Assembly (NCBI GenBank): GCA_028554795.2
Contig: CM068832.1
Span: 87,123,011 to 87,187,010 of the forward strand
DNA from: Sinohyriopsis cumingii
Lineage: Eukaryota > Mollusca > Bivalvia > Unionida > Unionidae
Length of the DNA: 64,000 nucleotides
Direction of reading: 5' to 3'
Made by a program: the position numbers and the translations under genes
Shown here: positions 34,701-45,980 of the stretch, one piece after another
How the letters are laid out: each line of letters begins with the position of its first letter
How positions within the stretch are numbered: position 1 is the first letter of the stretch
The notes under the pieces: model-generated
Database searches by the model: none
What the model was told of the DNA's origin: nothing
Seen by the model: only the letters and a program-made list of their open reading frames with translations

Positions 34701-36745
34701 GAAACCTATCAATTGATATCAGATTTGTCAACATCGGAGTTTTAAAACTATTATTATGACTTTTTTGCCTGTATGAAAAAGTTCTTTGAGAAAGACATTG
34801 GGCGGACATACAGACACATAAAGATGCACTTTATAAGATGCATACACATATTATATATTGTTGTATAGCTTTCCTTATATGTTTGAGATCTATAATATTA
34901 AAATTGAAATATGTGGTACCGTGGCAAACTGCAATGGCAGAGGCACGTATCAAGGATATGAAGATCGTTAAAGTCGCAACCGATATCGAGTCAAACATAC
35001 AAACTATTTTATTTTACATTTTCACACATTTCTGTTGGCACAGATCGATTTAGACTGATGAGAAACCTATCAATTGATATCAAATTTCTCTAAATCGGGG
35101 TTTATTTACTATTGTAATGACTTATTCACCTGTTTGTTAAACGATCGTATAGAAGACATTAGGAGAAAAGTCAGACAAATGAAGACGTACTTAATAAGAT
35201 TCACGCACATAATATTTACTGATGTACAGCTTTATTTATATTCTTCAAATTTATAGTATTAGCATCGAAATATGTGGTACAATCGCAAAACGGCAATGGT
35301 AGTTTCACGTAGCAAAGGATATGAAGATCGGTAATTTTGCACGCGATATTCAGTAAAAAGAACAGTCTTTTTTATTTTGCTTTTTCACACATGTCTGTTG
35401 GCAGAGATCGACTTAGTCTCATGAGAAACGTATCAATTGATATCAAACTTGTCAACATCGCTGGTTGTTTGCGATTGGTATGACTTATTCACCTATATGG
35501 AAAATATTTGGTTAGGAAGGCACTAAACGCAAGGACGTACAAATCAAGACGTACTTCATAAGATGCATACACACATATTATTTACCGTTGTGCAGCTTTT
35601 ATTATATGTTTCAGATTTATAGAATTAGCATCGTAAAAATGTGATACGATCGCAAAACGGGAATGGCAGATGGACGTAGCAAGGAATCGATGATCGGTAA
35701 CGTTGCAAGCGATACTGAGTGAAAAATATTAACTTTTCTATTTTGCATTTTCACCCATTTATATTGGCACAGATCTATTTAGACTCATGAAAAACTTGTC
35801 AACTGATATCAAACGTATTAAAATCGTTCTTTGTTTGCGATTGGTATGACTTATTCGCCCATATGGAAAACGTTCGTATAGGTCAGATGTAGGCACACGG
35901 AAAGGCAGATAAAGACGTGCTTAATAAAATACATACACATATTTTATAATTATGTACAGCTTTAATTCTATGCTTCAGATCTATAGTATTAGCATGGAAG
36001 TATGTGCGACCATCGCAGAACGGGAACGCTGTATGAACGTAGCAAGGATATGAAGATCAGTAAAGTCGAACCCAATATTCAGTAAAAGTACACTTTTTTG
36101 TATTTTGCATGTTAACACGTGTCTATTGGCACAGATAGAGTTAGACTGATGAGAAACCTATATAATAATATGAAATTTGTCAAAATTGGTGTTTGTTTAC
36201 TATTGGTATAACTTATTCGTTTATATCGAAACCGTTCGTATAGGAAGGCATTGGGCGCACGAACATATATATGAAGACTTACTTAATAAGATACATACAC
36301 ATATTATTTACTGTTATACAGCTTTAATTATATGTTTCAAATCTATAGTATTAGCATCCAATTATGTGCTACCATCCTAAACGGCAAGGATGGAAGCATC
36401 AAGGATACGAAGATCGGTAAAGTCGCAAGCGACAATGAGTCACAAATAGCAACTTTTTATTATTCATTTTCGCCATATTTTTTTATTGTGTGTGTGTGTG
36501 TGTGTGTGTGTGGCATAGATCCATTTAAACTGATGAGAAACCTATAAATTGATATCAAATATGTCGAAATCGGTGGTCGTTTACGATTGGTACAACTTAT
36601 TTACCTATGTGGAACATGTTCGTGTAGGAAGGCATTTGGCGCACGGTAAGACAAATGAAGACGTACTTAATAAAATATATTAACATGTTATGCTGTTGTT
36701 TAGCTTTAATTTTATGCTTGAAATCAGTAGTGTCAGCATCGAAGT
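31735..36745 (+). repeat. Satellite array 2 (~360-bp units, about 14 copies)
   Basis: The GATGAGAAACC marker occurs near 31,720, 31,944, 32,308, 32,606, 32,970, 33,321, 33,690, 34,052, 34,339, 34,698, 35,057, 35,418, 35,787, 36,150 and 36,531. Most units are 351-381 bp. Two (32,308 and 34,052) share the same ~70-bp deletion. The monomer is that of array 1. The last unit carries a (GT)n run at 36,487-36,511. Small open frames in it are chance products of the repeat. Confidence 0.95.
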
Positions 36746-37155
36746 ATGTTGTAAACTCCCCCTCCCCTTAGTACGCTACTGCAAGCACACTTTGTCAAAT
36801 TCTAACAGGCACTAACTTTCTTGAAAATTATAATTATCAAAAAAATTCTGGATTCGTATATTATAACCTTATAATGCGCCTTCATTTTCCCTCAGGTAGG
36901 TCTCCAGGTCGAGTTGTCAAGAACAACAGGAACCAATATCGTACATTCTTTGTTAAGCGATCGCTCCGGTGGTGCAGTGTCTCTACAGAGCGTCCGCCTT
37001 GGATGCGAGAGGTCGCGGATTTAAACCCCGGCCGAATCATACTAAAGACTTGTAAAAATGGCACTAGCAGCTGCCTCTTTTGGCGCCCATCATTAAGAGG
37101 TTAGTGTTCGGATTGGTCGGACAGGTGTCAGGATAATGGGATTGGGTGGGACAAA
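36745..37155 (+). mobile_element. Satellite-associated module with tRNA-like head, copy 2
   Basis: About 90% similar to 21,880-22,275 and in the same position relative to the array. The tRNA-like part is 36,962-37,033 (GGTGGTGCAGTG and a GGTCGCGGATTTAAACCCC B-box-like block). Confidence 0.88.
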
Positions 37156-37243
37156 ATGCTGTATGTTTGTGGCATGATGCCACATTGCTACACATCATTA
37201 TAAACTGTCACAATGCAGACATGGTAGCGATATGATTGCATTT
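37156..37243 (+). repeat. Dispersed repeat C, copy 2
   Basis: It matches 16,722-16,815 (GTTTGTGGCATGATGCCAC, CACAATGCAGACAT, AGCGATATGA). Confidence 0.75.
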
Positions 37244-37616
37244 TTTTAAAGCTAAGTAAAAAATTCCACACACACACACTTTACTAGGGTATTTGCTATT
37301 TAAAGAGATGGAATCTTGTTCATATTTCAACCGCTTTTTATTAATGATCATAGCTGTGACCAACATATACGATAATAATAATCCCGATGATGATGATGAT
37401 GGTTGCTGTTCATGATTTGTTTTATTACTACTGCTCCATGGTTTTATTATATATCGAACTTGAAAACAGAAGCACTACCAGCAATAAAGTAACTTTGAAA
37501 ACAAATCGCACTTAGTCGATATAAATAATATTGACATCAAAATGAACGTCAAATGCTCTTGTGCAAATGTATCGAAATGAACTATCACAAGCCGGGTTTT
37601 TATTTCATTTTTATAA

Positions 37617-37649
<33 letters not shown>

Positions 37650-37991
37650 CTAAACCGAAATAAGTAGTACTTCAAGGCTCTGTCTATGGTATAAATATGT
37701 TCATGTACACTTTTCCATTGTAACTTTAAGTGTATAGACTGCAAATACGATGAAGCACAAATCGAGGACGTCGAGTGGTAACATTGGAACAATATTACTA
37801 CTTCGGTCCAGAAGGATAGCGACCTATATATATATTCCTGCCCACTACCATGTAGGATGTATCAAACTGTATATTACTCAAGCGCTCTTTGTCGAGCGTG
37901 CTGGTGTGTGTGTAAATATAATAACTTTAACTGAAATATATACAATTAAATTATATTTAAAAGTGATGCGGCACCTGGGAGTAAAGCAAAA
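37244..37991. other. No gene; poly-T run and possible LINE 5' UTR
   Basis: A poly-T run of about 21 lies at 37,618-37,638. The segment 37,822-37,905 recurs inverted at 42,990-43,075 and may be LINE 5' UTR sequence. Confidence 0.4.
37822..37905 (+). repeat. Inverted repeat partner D1
   Basis: TATATTCCTGCCCAC, AAACTGTATATTAC and GAGCGCTCT blocks match the reverse complement of 42,990-43,075. The two flank the LINE at 38-42.8 kb. Confidence 0.7.
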
Positions 37992-40900
37992 ATGGAAGAA
38001 ACAAACTTCCGGATCGCTAATATCAACAGCAAGGGGATATACAAAGCGAAAGCAGACAAAATAGCCAAAGAAACAAACTTTGAGATAATAATGATACAAG
38101 AAACACACTATGGAATTAAGCCAGAATTCAAAATTTTAGTAGAAGACAAACTTAACGCAATAAAGATATGCAACAATTTTACAAACAATGATATTAGAGT
38201 GGGTTGCAACAATAATATTTTTTAATAAAACAGGCAGTAAGCTAGTAAAGGTTTGAGGTGGGGGAATTTTTTTAAGGGACGGTTGCTACATGTTAAAATG
38301 TTGAATTGCCATATTATAAATGTGTACATGCCAGCTAATAAAAATAAGAAACTAATTTTAAAGAAAACTTACATACCTACCTACAACAATATTCGATGGA
38401 AAATCTAATCATAGGGGAAGATTTCAACTGGGTAGGGGACGAAATTGACAGAACGGCTGACCTAACAAGTGACAAAATATACCGAACTGAAATGGTAAAT
38501 TTATTAAACAAACACAATTTACATGACATTCATAGTAAACTGAACATTTTAAGAAGAGAATTTACCTTTAACTATAAATAAAACCAGTCTAGCAGGTTTT
38601 ATAAATTTTACGGGAATTTTTATGATCCATTAATATATATTAATGCTGCAATAACCAACCAAAAACTATCAGACCATTTCATGTTCACTATTGACCTAAA
38701 AATGAAAAAAAAAATAATAGAAAAATATGGGCCAAATAATAAAATAAAAAAAGAAATTGAAACCTTCAAAAATGAAGAAAATATTAATATAATAATTGAT
38801 TGGGATGTTTTTGAAAAACATAATGAAAAGAATATATATTCAGTACTCAAATAGAGGGCGGAAAAACAGAAAAAAGACAAACACGAACTCAAATTTGAAC
38901 TAAGCAAAACAACAAACGACGATGGAGAAAAAAAACGATTGACAGACAAAATTATAATCGTTGAAGAAGACGAAAATCAGGGGGGAATAATAAGGGCGGG
39001 AAAATTTATAGAGATCTACAACAAGGCAAAAAACTTATATAAACGAGAAGAATTTAGAAAAGGGGGTGATACAATTTTAAACAAAATCAAAATAAACAAT
39101 GTAACCCATACTGTAAAAGAAGATATCCTAAATAATATTTCCCAATATTATAAAGAACTATACACCACACAGAACATATACTTCAGCACAATCGACAGCT
39201 ACTTAAAAAATGTCGACTGTGAGATGACATCAACAGAACATAGAGACCAATGTGATGACGTCATCTCAGATGAAGAAATCACAAAAAGTATATCTACACT
39301 CACAACAATCGCCAGGGAACGATGGACTCACCGTGGAATTCTATCAAAAGTTCCACGGTGAACTGACCCCGATCTTAAACGCTTTGTATAACAATATATT
39401 TTTAAGTAAAAATAAAATGACTAAATCTATGAGGGAGGGAGTTATCACACTTATATACAAAGGGAAAGGGGATAGAGACGAGATTAAAAACTGGAGGCCC
39501 ATATCACTTTTAAACACGGACTATAAGATTTTAAGTAGTATTTTAACAAATAGAGTAACGGGTAGGATAAACAAAATAATTATTGTAAATCAAACTTGTG
39601 GGGGAGGGATATACAAAACAAAATTTTAAACATTAAAACTATAATTAACTACATAAATGAAACATGTATGATGAGTGTTATGGTACTCTTCGACCAGGAG
39701 AAAGCTTTCGACCGATTTGAACAAAACTATATAAAGAATGTTTTTAAAAAATTTGGTTTCAGACCCAGTTTCTGAAATGGACCAAAATCCTACAAACTGG
39801 GATAATTTCATGTGTACAATTAAACGGGAAATGCACGAAATAATTTGAAATAAAACGATCAGTGAGACAAGGATGTCCACTATCAATGCTACAATACGTA
39901 ATGGCAATAGAAATCCTAAGTCACACGATAAGAAACAACCCAGAAATACAAGCAGGGGCGTATTAACCATTAGGCAGACTAAGCACTTGCTTAGGGCACC
40001 AGGGCCAAAGGAGGCACCACAAAGTTGAGAAAAGGGTGAAAAGAAAAAAAAAAGCGAATGAAGATTTGTAAAAACAAATTGATAAAACTAGTGCCAATTG
40101 ATCATAATGTTCTGTTTCTTGATCATGGTACACCCTAGGGTTATCTTCCCAGGTGTACGTTGAAAGGAGGGGGTCACCAAGATTTGTCAGTGCTTAGGGC
40201 ACCAGTGAGCCTTAATCCGCCCCTGAATGCAAGGCATACAAATACCAAACCTAAAAAAGAATAAAAAATGCTCTAACATGCATATGATTGCACCAACTTT
40301 ATAAGAGAGGGGAAATGCTATATGCATCTAGTAGAAGAATTTGAAAAATTTGGTAAAGCGTCGGGTTCCAAAATAAACCACAACAAGCACGAAATCTTAA
40401 AAATAGTTAACTGGAGGGGCAACCACCCTGGATTGCCCCCCCCCCCCCAACACACACACACACACCTACTGAGAGACACGGTAAAGGCTCTAAGGGTTTA
40501 CTTTGGTAAAAAAGAAAAGAAGCTGTAGAAAACTATGAACATATTATCAACAAAATAAGAGAAAATATGAAAATCTGGCCATGGCGCCATTACGTATCAT
40601 GGAGCGGGCCCAAGTGGCCAAGACTTATTTATACTCAAATATTAACTACATAATTAAATCCATATATACGGATAATACTATTTTAAACAAAACAGACAAG
40701 GAAATAATAGATTATATATGGAATCATAAAATGCATTATGTAAAAAAAGAGACATTATATAGGGCCAAAAGTAAAGGGGGCTTGGGGTTGCCGAGCCCCC
40801 TACTACTATAATTAACTAACATAATCAATAGATTAAAAAATTGCAATCAGACCCGGCTACAGCGTGGGAAGCACTGTACATCTACTGGTTCGGCTTCACC

Positions 40901-41390
40901 TTGAGAAACCGACCAGAGATATACAAAAATAACAAATTAATATAAAAAATTGAAGTGCCACGCAAATTTAAATATATAAGAGAACTAATTTTAAAATATA
41001 GAGACAAAACAGATTTATGGAAAATAGAAATAAGTAAAAGTGACGCTTGGATTAGAGAGGAGGTAACCAAAAATATAAAATGTAGATTAGAGCAGGACAA
41101 CTGGGGGGTAAATTGGACAAACACTTGGAAAAATTGGTGAAAATAAGATCTGTCAAACACAAAGTATAATTTTTTAAATACCTGCACAACACCTGGCTAA
41201 CAGACGAAGAAGCAATCAAACGTCGTATGCTCAGGATAATGCCGAAATGCCCTTTATGTAAAACAGCGAACTTCACCAAACTACATACGATTGCCCAATG
41301 TGAAAAAACTAAACATGATAGGATAAAGTTAATAATGGAAATTTGCAAAAAAAATATAAGTATAACAAAAATAACATTTTATTCATAGAT
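37992..41390 (+). pseudogene. L1/Tx1-like LINE ORF2 (endonuclease-RT), dead
   Basis: The product nicks target DNA and copies its own RNA. Blocks in order are: apurinic-type endonuclease start (IIMIQETHYG near 38,090), endonuclease core (IIGEDFNWVGDE near 38,400), linker (38,939-39,361), RT blocks (GVITLIYKGKGDRDEIKNWR near 39,450 and LFDQEKAFDR near 39,690), and a C-terminal region (40,955-41,350) with a zinc-ribbon-like MPKCPLCKTANF. There are many frameshifts and stops. The catalytic YADD is reduced to YD (about 40,286), and a hAT-like MITE lies at 39,953-40,225. It is clearly inactive. The start at 37,992 is the first Met of the endonuclease frame. Confidence 0.88.
39953..40225. mobile_element. 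hAT-like MITE inside the LINE
   Basis: A 273-bp element with terminal inverted repeats CAGGGGCG(T/G)ATTAA and an 8-bp target duplication, AATACAAG/AATGCAAG (one mismatch). GCTTAGGGCACCAG occurs near both ends. Coding potential is nil, so any transposase was supplied in trans. Confidence 0.85.
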
Positions 41391-42785
41391 GTAGACTACG
41401 AAAACAAAATCGTTCTAAAAATGTATAGACTATATAGTAACTACGATGATATCCTGTGAACAGGTGATACAGATTTTTAAATAGGATACGCCGTAAAAAT
41501 AAGAATATTAACCACAATACGAACTCAGTACGTCTTACGACGAACAGATACTTACCGTCAGGCTGATATAACGCAATTTATGTTGGAATTGGGGGAGAGA
41601 GGAATAGGTATGACAGACCGAAGGGTCGCGTAGCGCAATTGCGAGCTGATGCCATACCCATACCCCCTCCTCGCACCCCACAACAGCCATATTTTAAAGA
41701 AAATTTCAAATTATATTTCAAATATTTCAAAGAAACCCATATAACTTTTTTTTTAAAAGAGAAAAGGGAAGAAAGGAAGAAAGAAAACAATAAAAGAATT
41801 TTGTAATTTATTTTTTTTTTCTTTCTATAAAAAATTTTTTTAAAGACATATATAGTAAGGGATACAGGGAAAATATAAGGGGGAAGTAAATAGCGATGAC
41901 ATCATGGGGCTAAGTCACATGGCGCTAAGCGAAGTGGACAGGCCCATCAAAAGTCTTTGAAAACACGCCATGTAGAACATAAACAGACAAAACAGAGACA
42001 CAAATACATACTGTATAACACTTAGTTTAAAACCCTACTAACTTCTTCTATATCTTAAAATCCATACAGCTCCCGCACTGCATGGTTGACCACTGCACAA
42101 TAATGTGGTCTCATACATACGTTTGGATCTTTCAATAAAGCATAATCAGATAAACTAAATGAAGGAAGCCTAACGCGACCCAGGAGAAACATATAAAGAA
42201 TAAAGAAGCGTGAACCTTGGATCGAGCGTAACCTACCTATCAACATCTTTAAAACCTATTATGAGGAACGATCATATTATCACTCGAATAATAAAATGAG
42301 AAATTATTTTTTTTAAAACAAAATCTAAATAGTACACCATTCCATCGTCAAAATTAGAAAACCATAAAACAAATTAAAAGATACAATATAACATCATAAA
42401 GGAAGAAATACAACTGGGAAAGATAGTTGATCTATACTTGCTGTCTCAAACATAAAGAAAATATAGCATACATACAATATAGCACCATTACATATAGCAA
42501 ACACTGAGACCTAGGCGACATATAGCAAAGGTCACAAAATATTTCAAGGGAAGGAACTTCGAGCAAGGTGAGGGAAACCAGACTCGGACGAACAACCCTT
42601 TAGATAACACTATGGAAACATAAATACCCCATCAAAATATCTACAAACTAAATTTTTTTATATAAAATTTTGTTTTAAATAAAACATACAACACATCTGA
42701 GGGGGAAAGACACAAACATAAAATACTTTTTAATTTTTTGGAAATGGGGGGGGCATATTTCCGGCGCCCCCCCCCCCAAAAAAAG
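41391..42785 (+). mobile_element. LINE 3' UTR
   Basis: Non-coding tail of the LINE above. It shares blocks with 25,310-26,500 (inverted) and 27,185-27,825, including a recurrent ATAGCA(T/A)A phrase. It ends in G and C tracts (42,746-42,776) followed by a (GT)n run. Confidence 0.7.
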
Positions 42786-42989
42786 TGTGTTTGTGTGTGC
42801 GTGTGTGTGTTACTATACCCATTACATTACTTGCAAAATATATATGGTGCTGACATTTTCGGCAAGAGGGAGACATACCGATATTCTGCATATAATTATT
42901 TTAATGTTTGTCAGAGCGAGAGTATTGGGGCCTGATCTGTTCAATATATTTCTCAACTGATATAGCGGGTATAATAGAGCCCCCCCCCC

Positions 42990-43075
42990 CCCCCGCCCGA
43001 GTTCGCCACAGAGCGCTCGTGTAATATACGGTTTAATACAAAATACATGATCGTGGGCAGGAATATACAAATTTT
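42990..43075 (-). repeat. Inverted repeat partner D2
   Basis: Reverse complement of 37,822-37,905. A C16-like run adjoins it at about 42,980-42,995. Confidence 0.7.
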
Positions 43076-44521
43076 GGTCGATATACATGATCGTTGTTAT
43101 CTATTCAAACGAGGGCCATGAAATACATTAGCAAATCCCTACAGTATTTAAGGCAGGCGATTACGAATTATTTAAACCACATTCTTCATCTGTCACAGAT
43201 TTTATAATCATTTTGAAGTGGCTGCTTTATCTCGAGGAAAACGAGCGGTAAGTGTTATATAAAACAAAATCTTAATAGCAATTTGATCACTTTTGCGTCA
43301 TTTTACAGTAAGAATAGTAACAAATAGAGGATAATTTCTTTTCCTACGTTAGGCCTAATACCTGGTATGTTTCTTAGTGTGATACACACACACAAAAACC
43401 AAAACAACACCAACAACATTTTAAAAAACCCACAAAAACGAGTGGCGCGCCGAAGCCACGGGCTAAAATGTTTTTTTAAATATTTATTTATAGTATCAAT
43501 CACAAATTGAAATATATCCAGTATTAGCGTTGGAAAAGAAAGTTTTATTTTTGATATATTTTTTTTAAAATTATCTCATCCTAGCGAAACACTTTCTGCA
43601 AATGACCTTAATAAAGGAAAATAATAAATTAACCTAAACCACTTTGAATGTCGACCGTAACTTGTATTTACACGGCATCATGCGCGGAAGAAAATACCAA
43701 CTGAACCGGGATTTCAGACAGCAGATGAACTTGATTCATTGAACTTCATGAGCACAATCAAACAAATGCAACAGTGAAAAAGTGGAACTATGAAAAATCG
43801 AGAATGTTAGATTTGCGGAGGATTTATTCCAAATTATTGTCTGCTAATAAAGGATTCATGTCAGTTGCTGTGTCAGGGATGCCCACACAGCACGCCGTCC
43901 AAATGTGAAGTTGCGTCGTGCTGAAAGACATAACACTGTGCCATAATTTATCTTATGTCATGTAAAGAAGCTGCTTAAATTATAGTATTTAAAATTTTCT
44001 TCATTATGTAAGAGCTCAAGAAATTAATTCTGGTTTGAAAGACAAGATGACGGTAAAACTCAGAAGACGTAGCTGTACAGTACCGTTGGTGTTTGAGACA
44101 TCATAAAAAAGGTAACTGCGTTAACTTCGCTTTTTGTTTGGTAATATGTTGGAGATCATCTTTTGCAGATCTTCTTTGAGCTTGGAGTAGCTTTTACATT
44201 CTAAACATTTTTATTTGCACTTATCTGCTTAACATGTATTGCTGGGATATCATATAGAATATGAAGTCAGTATAATGGTACTATATTTTAAATATTTGAA
44301 TGATAAATTACTGATAAATGATATAATGATAAACTACAAAATAAATAATTTGCCCATTATCCCAAATATGTTAATTAAAACAAACATTGAATGTAAATTC
44401 AGATATAATGAGCAGTTGTAAGAAGTCAGAAATAACATTTTATCAATTGAACCAGTTATGTGTTATCATCATCAATTGTAAAATAAACACATGGAGACAA
44501 GTATGCTTAAATTCTAAAATG

Positions 44522-44560
<39 letters not shown>

Positions 44561-44989
44561 GGTATTTTAATTTAATACAGAAAAGGTGACATTGATATAT
44601 GCAGACCAATAATTTTTTTCTTTTTCAGATACAAATTAAAAAGCCTAATTCTGTGAGTTTCACCTACAACATTCATGATGGAAAAGGGCCACTAATTAAG
44701 AGCTGACATATGTGGAAGAAAAATACCATCCATGTTGAAAAGGGCTAGAGGTAATGTGAGAAAACATAATTTATCAATCTGAATTAACATTATTGTTGCT
44801 ATTTTATCTCAACTGGTCAAAATTCTAAGTGGGTTTATGTAATGGTCCAGAGTGTGTTATTTATTTCACATCCCTTCTGTCTTTCAACAGTAAGAAATTA
44901 GCTACTTTGGAGTCCATAGTTCTGATCAATTTGTTTATATAAAACTTGGTTTTGGGCTTAAATCAACATCTTGGATAAATCTAACAATG
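43076..44989. other. No gene recognised; (AC)n at 44,523-44,558
   Basis: Splice-like signals occur (GAGCGGTAAGTG near 43,245 and TTTTTCAGATAC near 44,625), but no coding exon joins them. An 18-unit AC microsatellite lies at 44,523-44,558. Confidence 0.4.
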
Positions 44990-44998
44990 AGCAAAATC

Positions 44999-45001
<3 letters not shown>

Positions 45002-45032
<31 letters not shown>

Positions 45033-45968
45033 TAACCCCGTAATAGGTTGACCACTGGGTCGGGGAACCATCCCAGGATCACCTTACAATCAAACATTTC
45101 TGGTTATCAGATAATCTAGGGATAATAAATATAATCTACAGAGAAAGTAAAAAAGAAAAACACACACACACACACACGCATATACACATGCATATGGCCA
45201 AAATCTAGGTGACATGGCTTTTGTGATATTACAGTATTTTGTTCCTGTTTACCCTCAAGTCAGAGACAAGTTAAATGTTCATTGTTGAGGTCCATTTTTG
45301 AAGAAATTGGTCCTCTTTTTTATTTACCTTGGCAGTGTAATTTTCAATGTTCTTATGCATTGCAACTATTTGCTTAAAAGCAAAAATAGAAGGATTTTTC
45401 ATATTGAATCTGCAAGTATAAATATAATATTTTGCCAAAATAAGCAGAAAATTACCCAAACTGTCCAGTTGTTCACTTCCTAAAAATGTTTCTTTTTTGG
45501 ACAGATGTACAATATTTGGGCAAAAAGGTGCAAAAACTTCATTAAAACGGTACCAAAACTGTGAAGTAATACTGCAGTCATAAAAGAGATGCTCAATACT
45601 TTCAGTTTCACTCTTACAGAAAGTACATTTGTTGTCATCAAATATGTTAATTCTTTTAAGAAAATCATTAGTAGCGATTATTCTATGGATTAATTTAAAG
45701 TTAAAAGAGATCAACTTGGTATCCTTGGTACAGCATTTTGCCCGGCTATATATATCAGACCACTCCTCACTACTTATATTTTTATTTAATACTTGCATCC
45801 AAGTTTCTTGCTTCGCAGTGTGTTGCCTTTTAGCTTCCTGTCAAAGATCTTTGTAAATAAACTTGAGTGAATCTTGTTTTCGCAAGTTCGTTATTTTATC
45901 ATCCTGCTTATCAAAATTATTATGTACTAGGTGGTTTTTTATGGCATCTTTCCATGCTTTAGGAATTC
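45002..45968 (-). mobile_element. 5'-truncated LINE with perfect target duplication
   Basis: A 967-bp insertion on the minus strand. It begins at 45,968 in ORF2 and ends in a ~30-nt poly-A (poly-T at 45,002-45,031 on the plus strand). A perfect 12-bp duplication, AGCAAAATCCAA, flanks it (44,990-45,001 and 45,969-45,980). This is classic target-primed reverse transcription. Confidence 0.93.
45271..45925 (-). pseudogene. C-terminal LINE ORF2 fragment (zf-RVT)
   Basis: An intact frame of 175 codons (45,271-45,798), with in-frame coding extending upstream past one stop (QDSLKFIYKDL). It contains the zf-RVT pattern CTFCKSETESIEHLFYDC followed by FW, typical of the end of a LINE reverse transcriptase. 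Endonuclease and RT catalytic parts are missing through 5' truncation. The long open frame and perfect target duplication argue for a recent insertion. Confidence 0.88.
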
Positions 45969-45980
45969 AGCAAAATCCAA

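Noticed and set aside
31735-36745. Regular repeats suggesting a CRISPR array
   Set aside because: Units are ~360 bp and similar over their whole length, with no unique spacers, in animal DNA. It is a satellite.
36962-37033. tRNA gene
   Set aside because: It has A- and B-box-like blocks, but the arms do not pair well and the unit is a repeated SINE-like module. The heads at 15,937, 30,335 and 49,719 were rejected as tRNA genes for the same reason.
43240-44760. Host exons bounded by GTAAGT and TTTTTCAG
   Set aside because: The intervening sequences have stops in all frames and no coding sense. Splice-like words alone are not enough.
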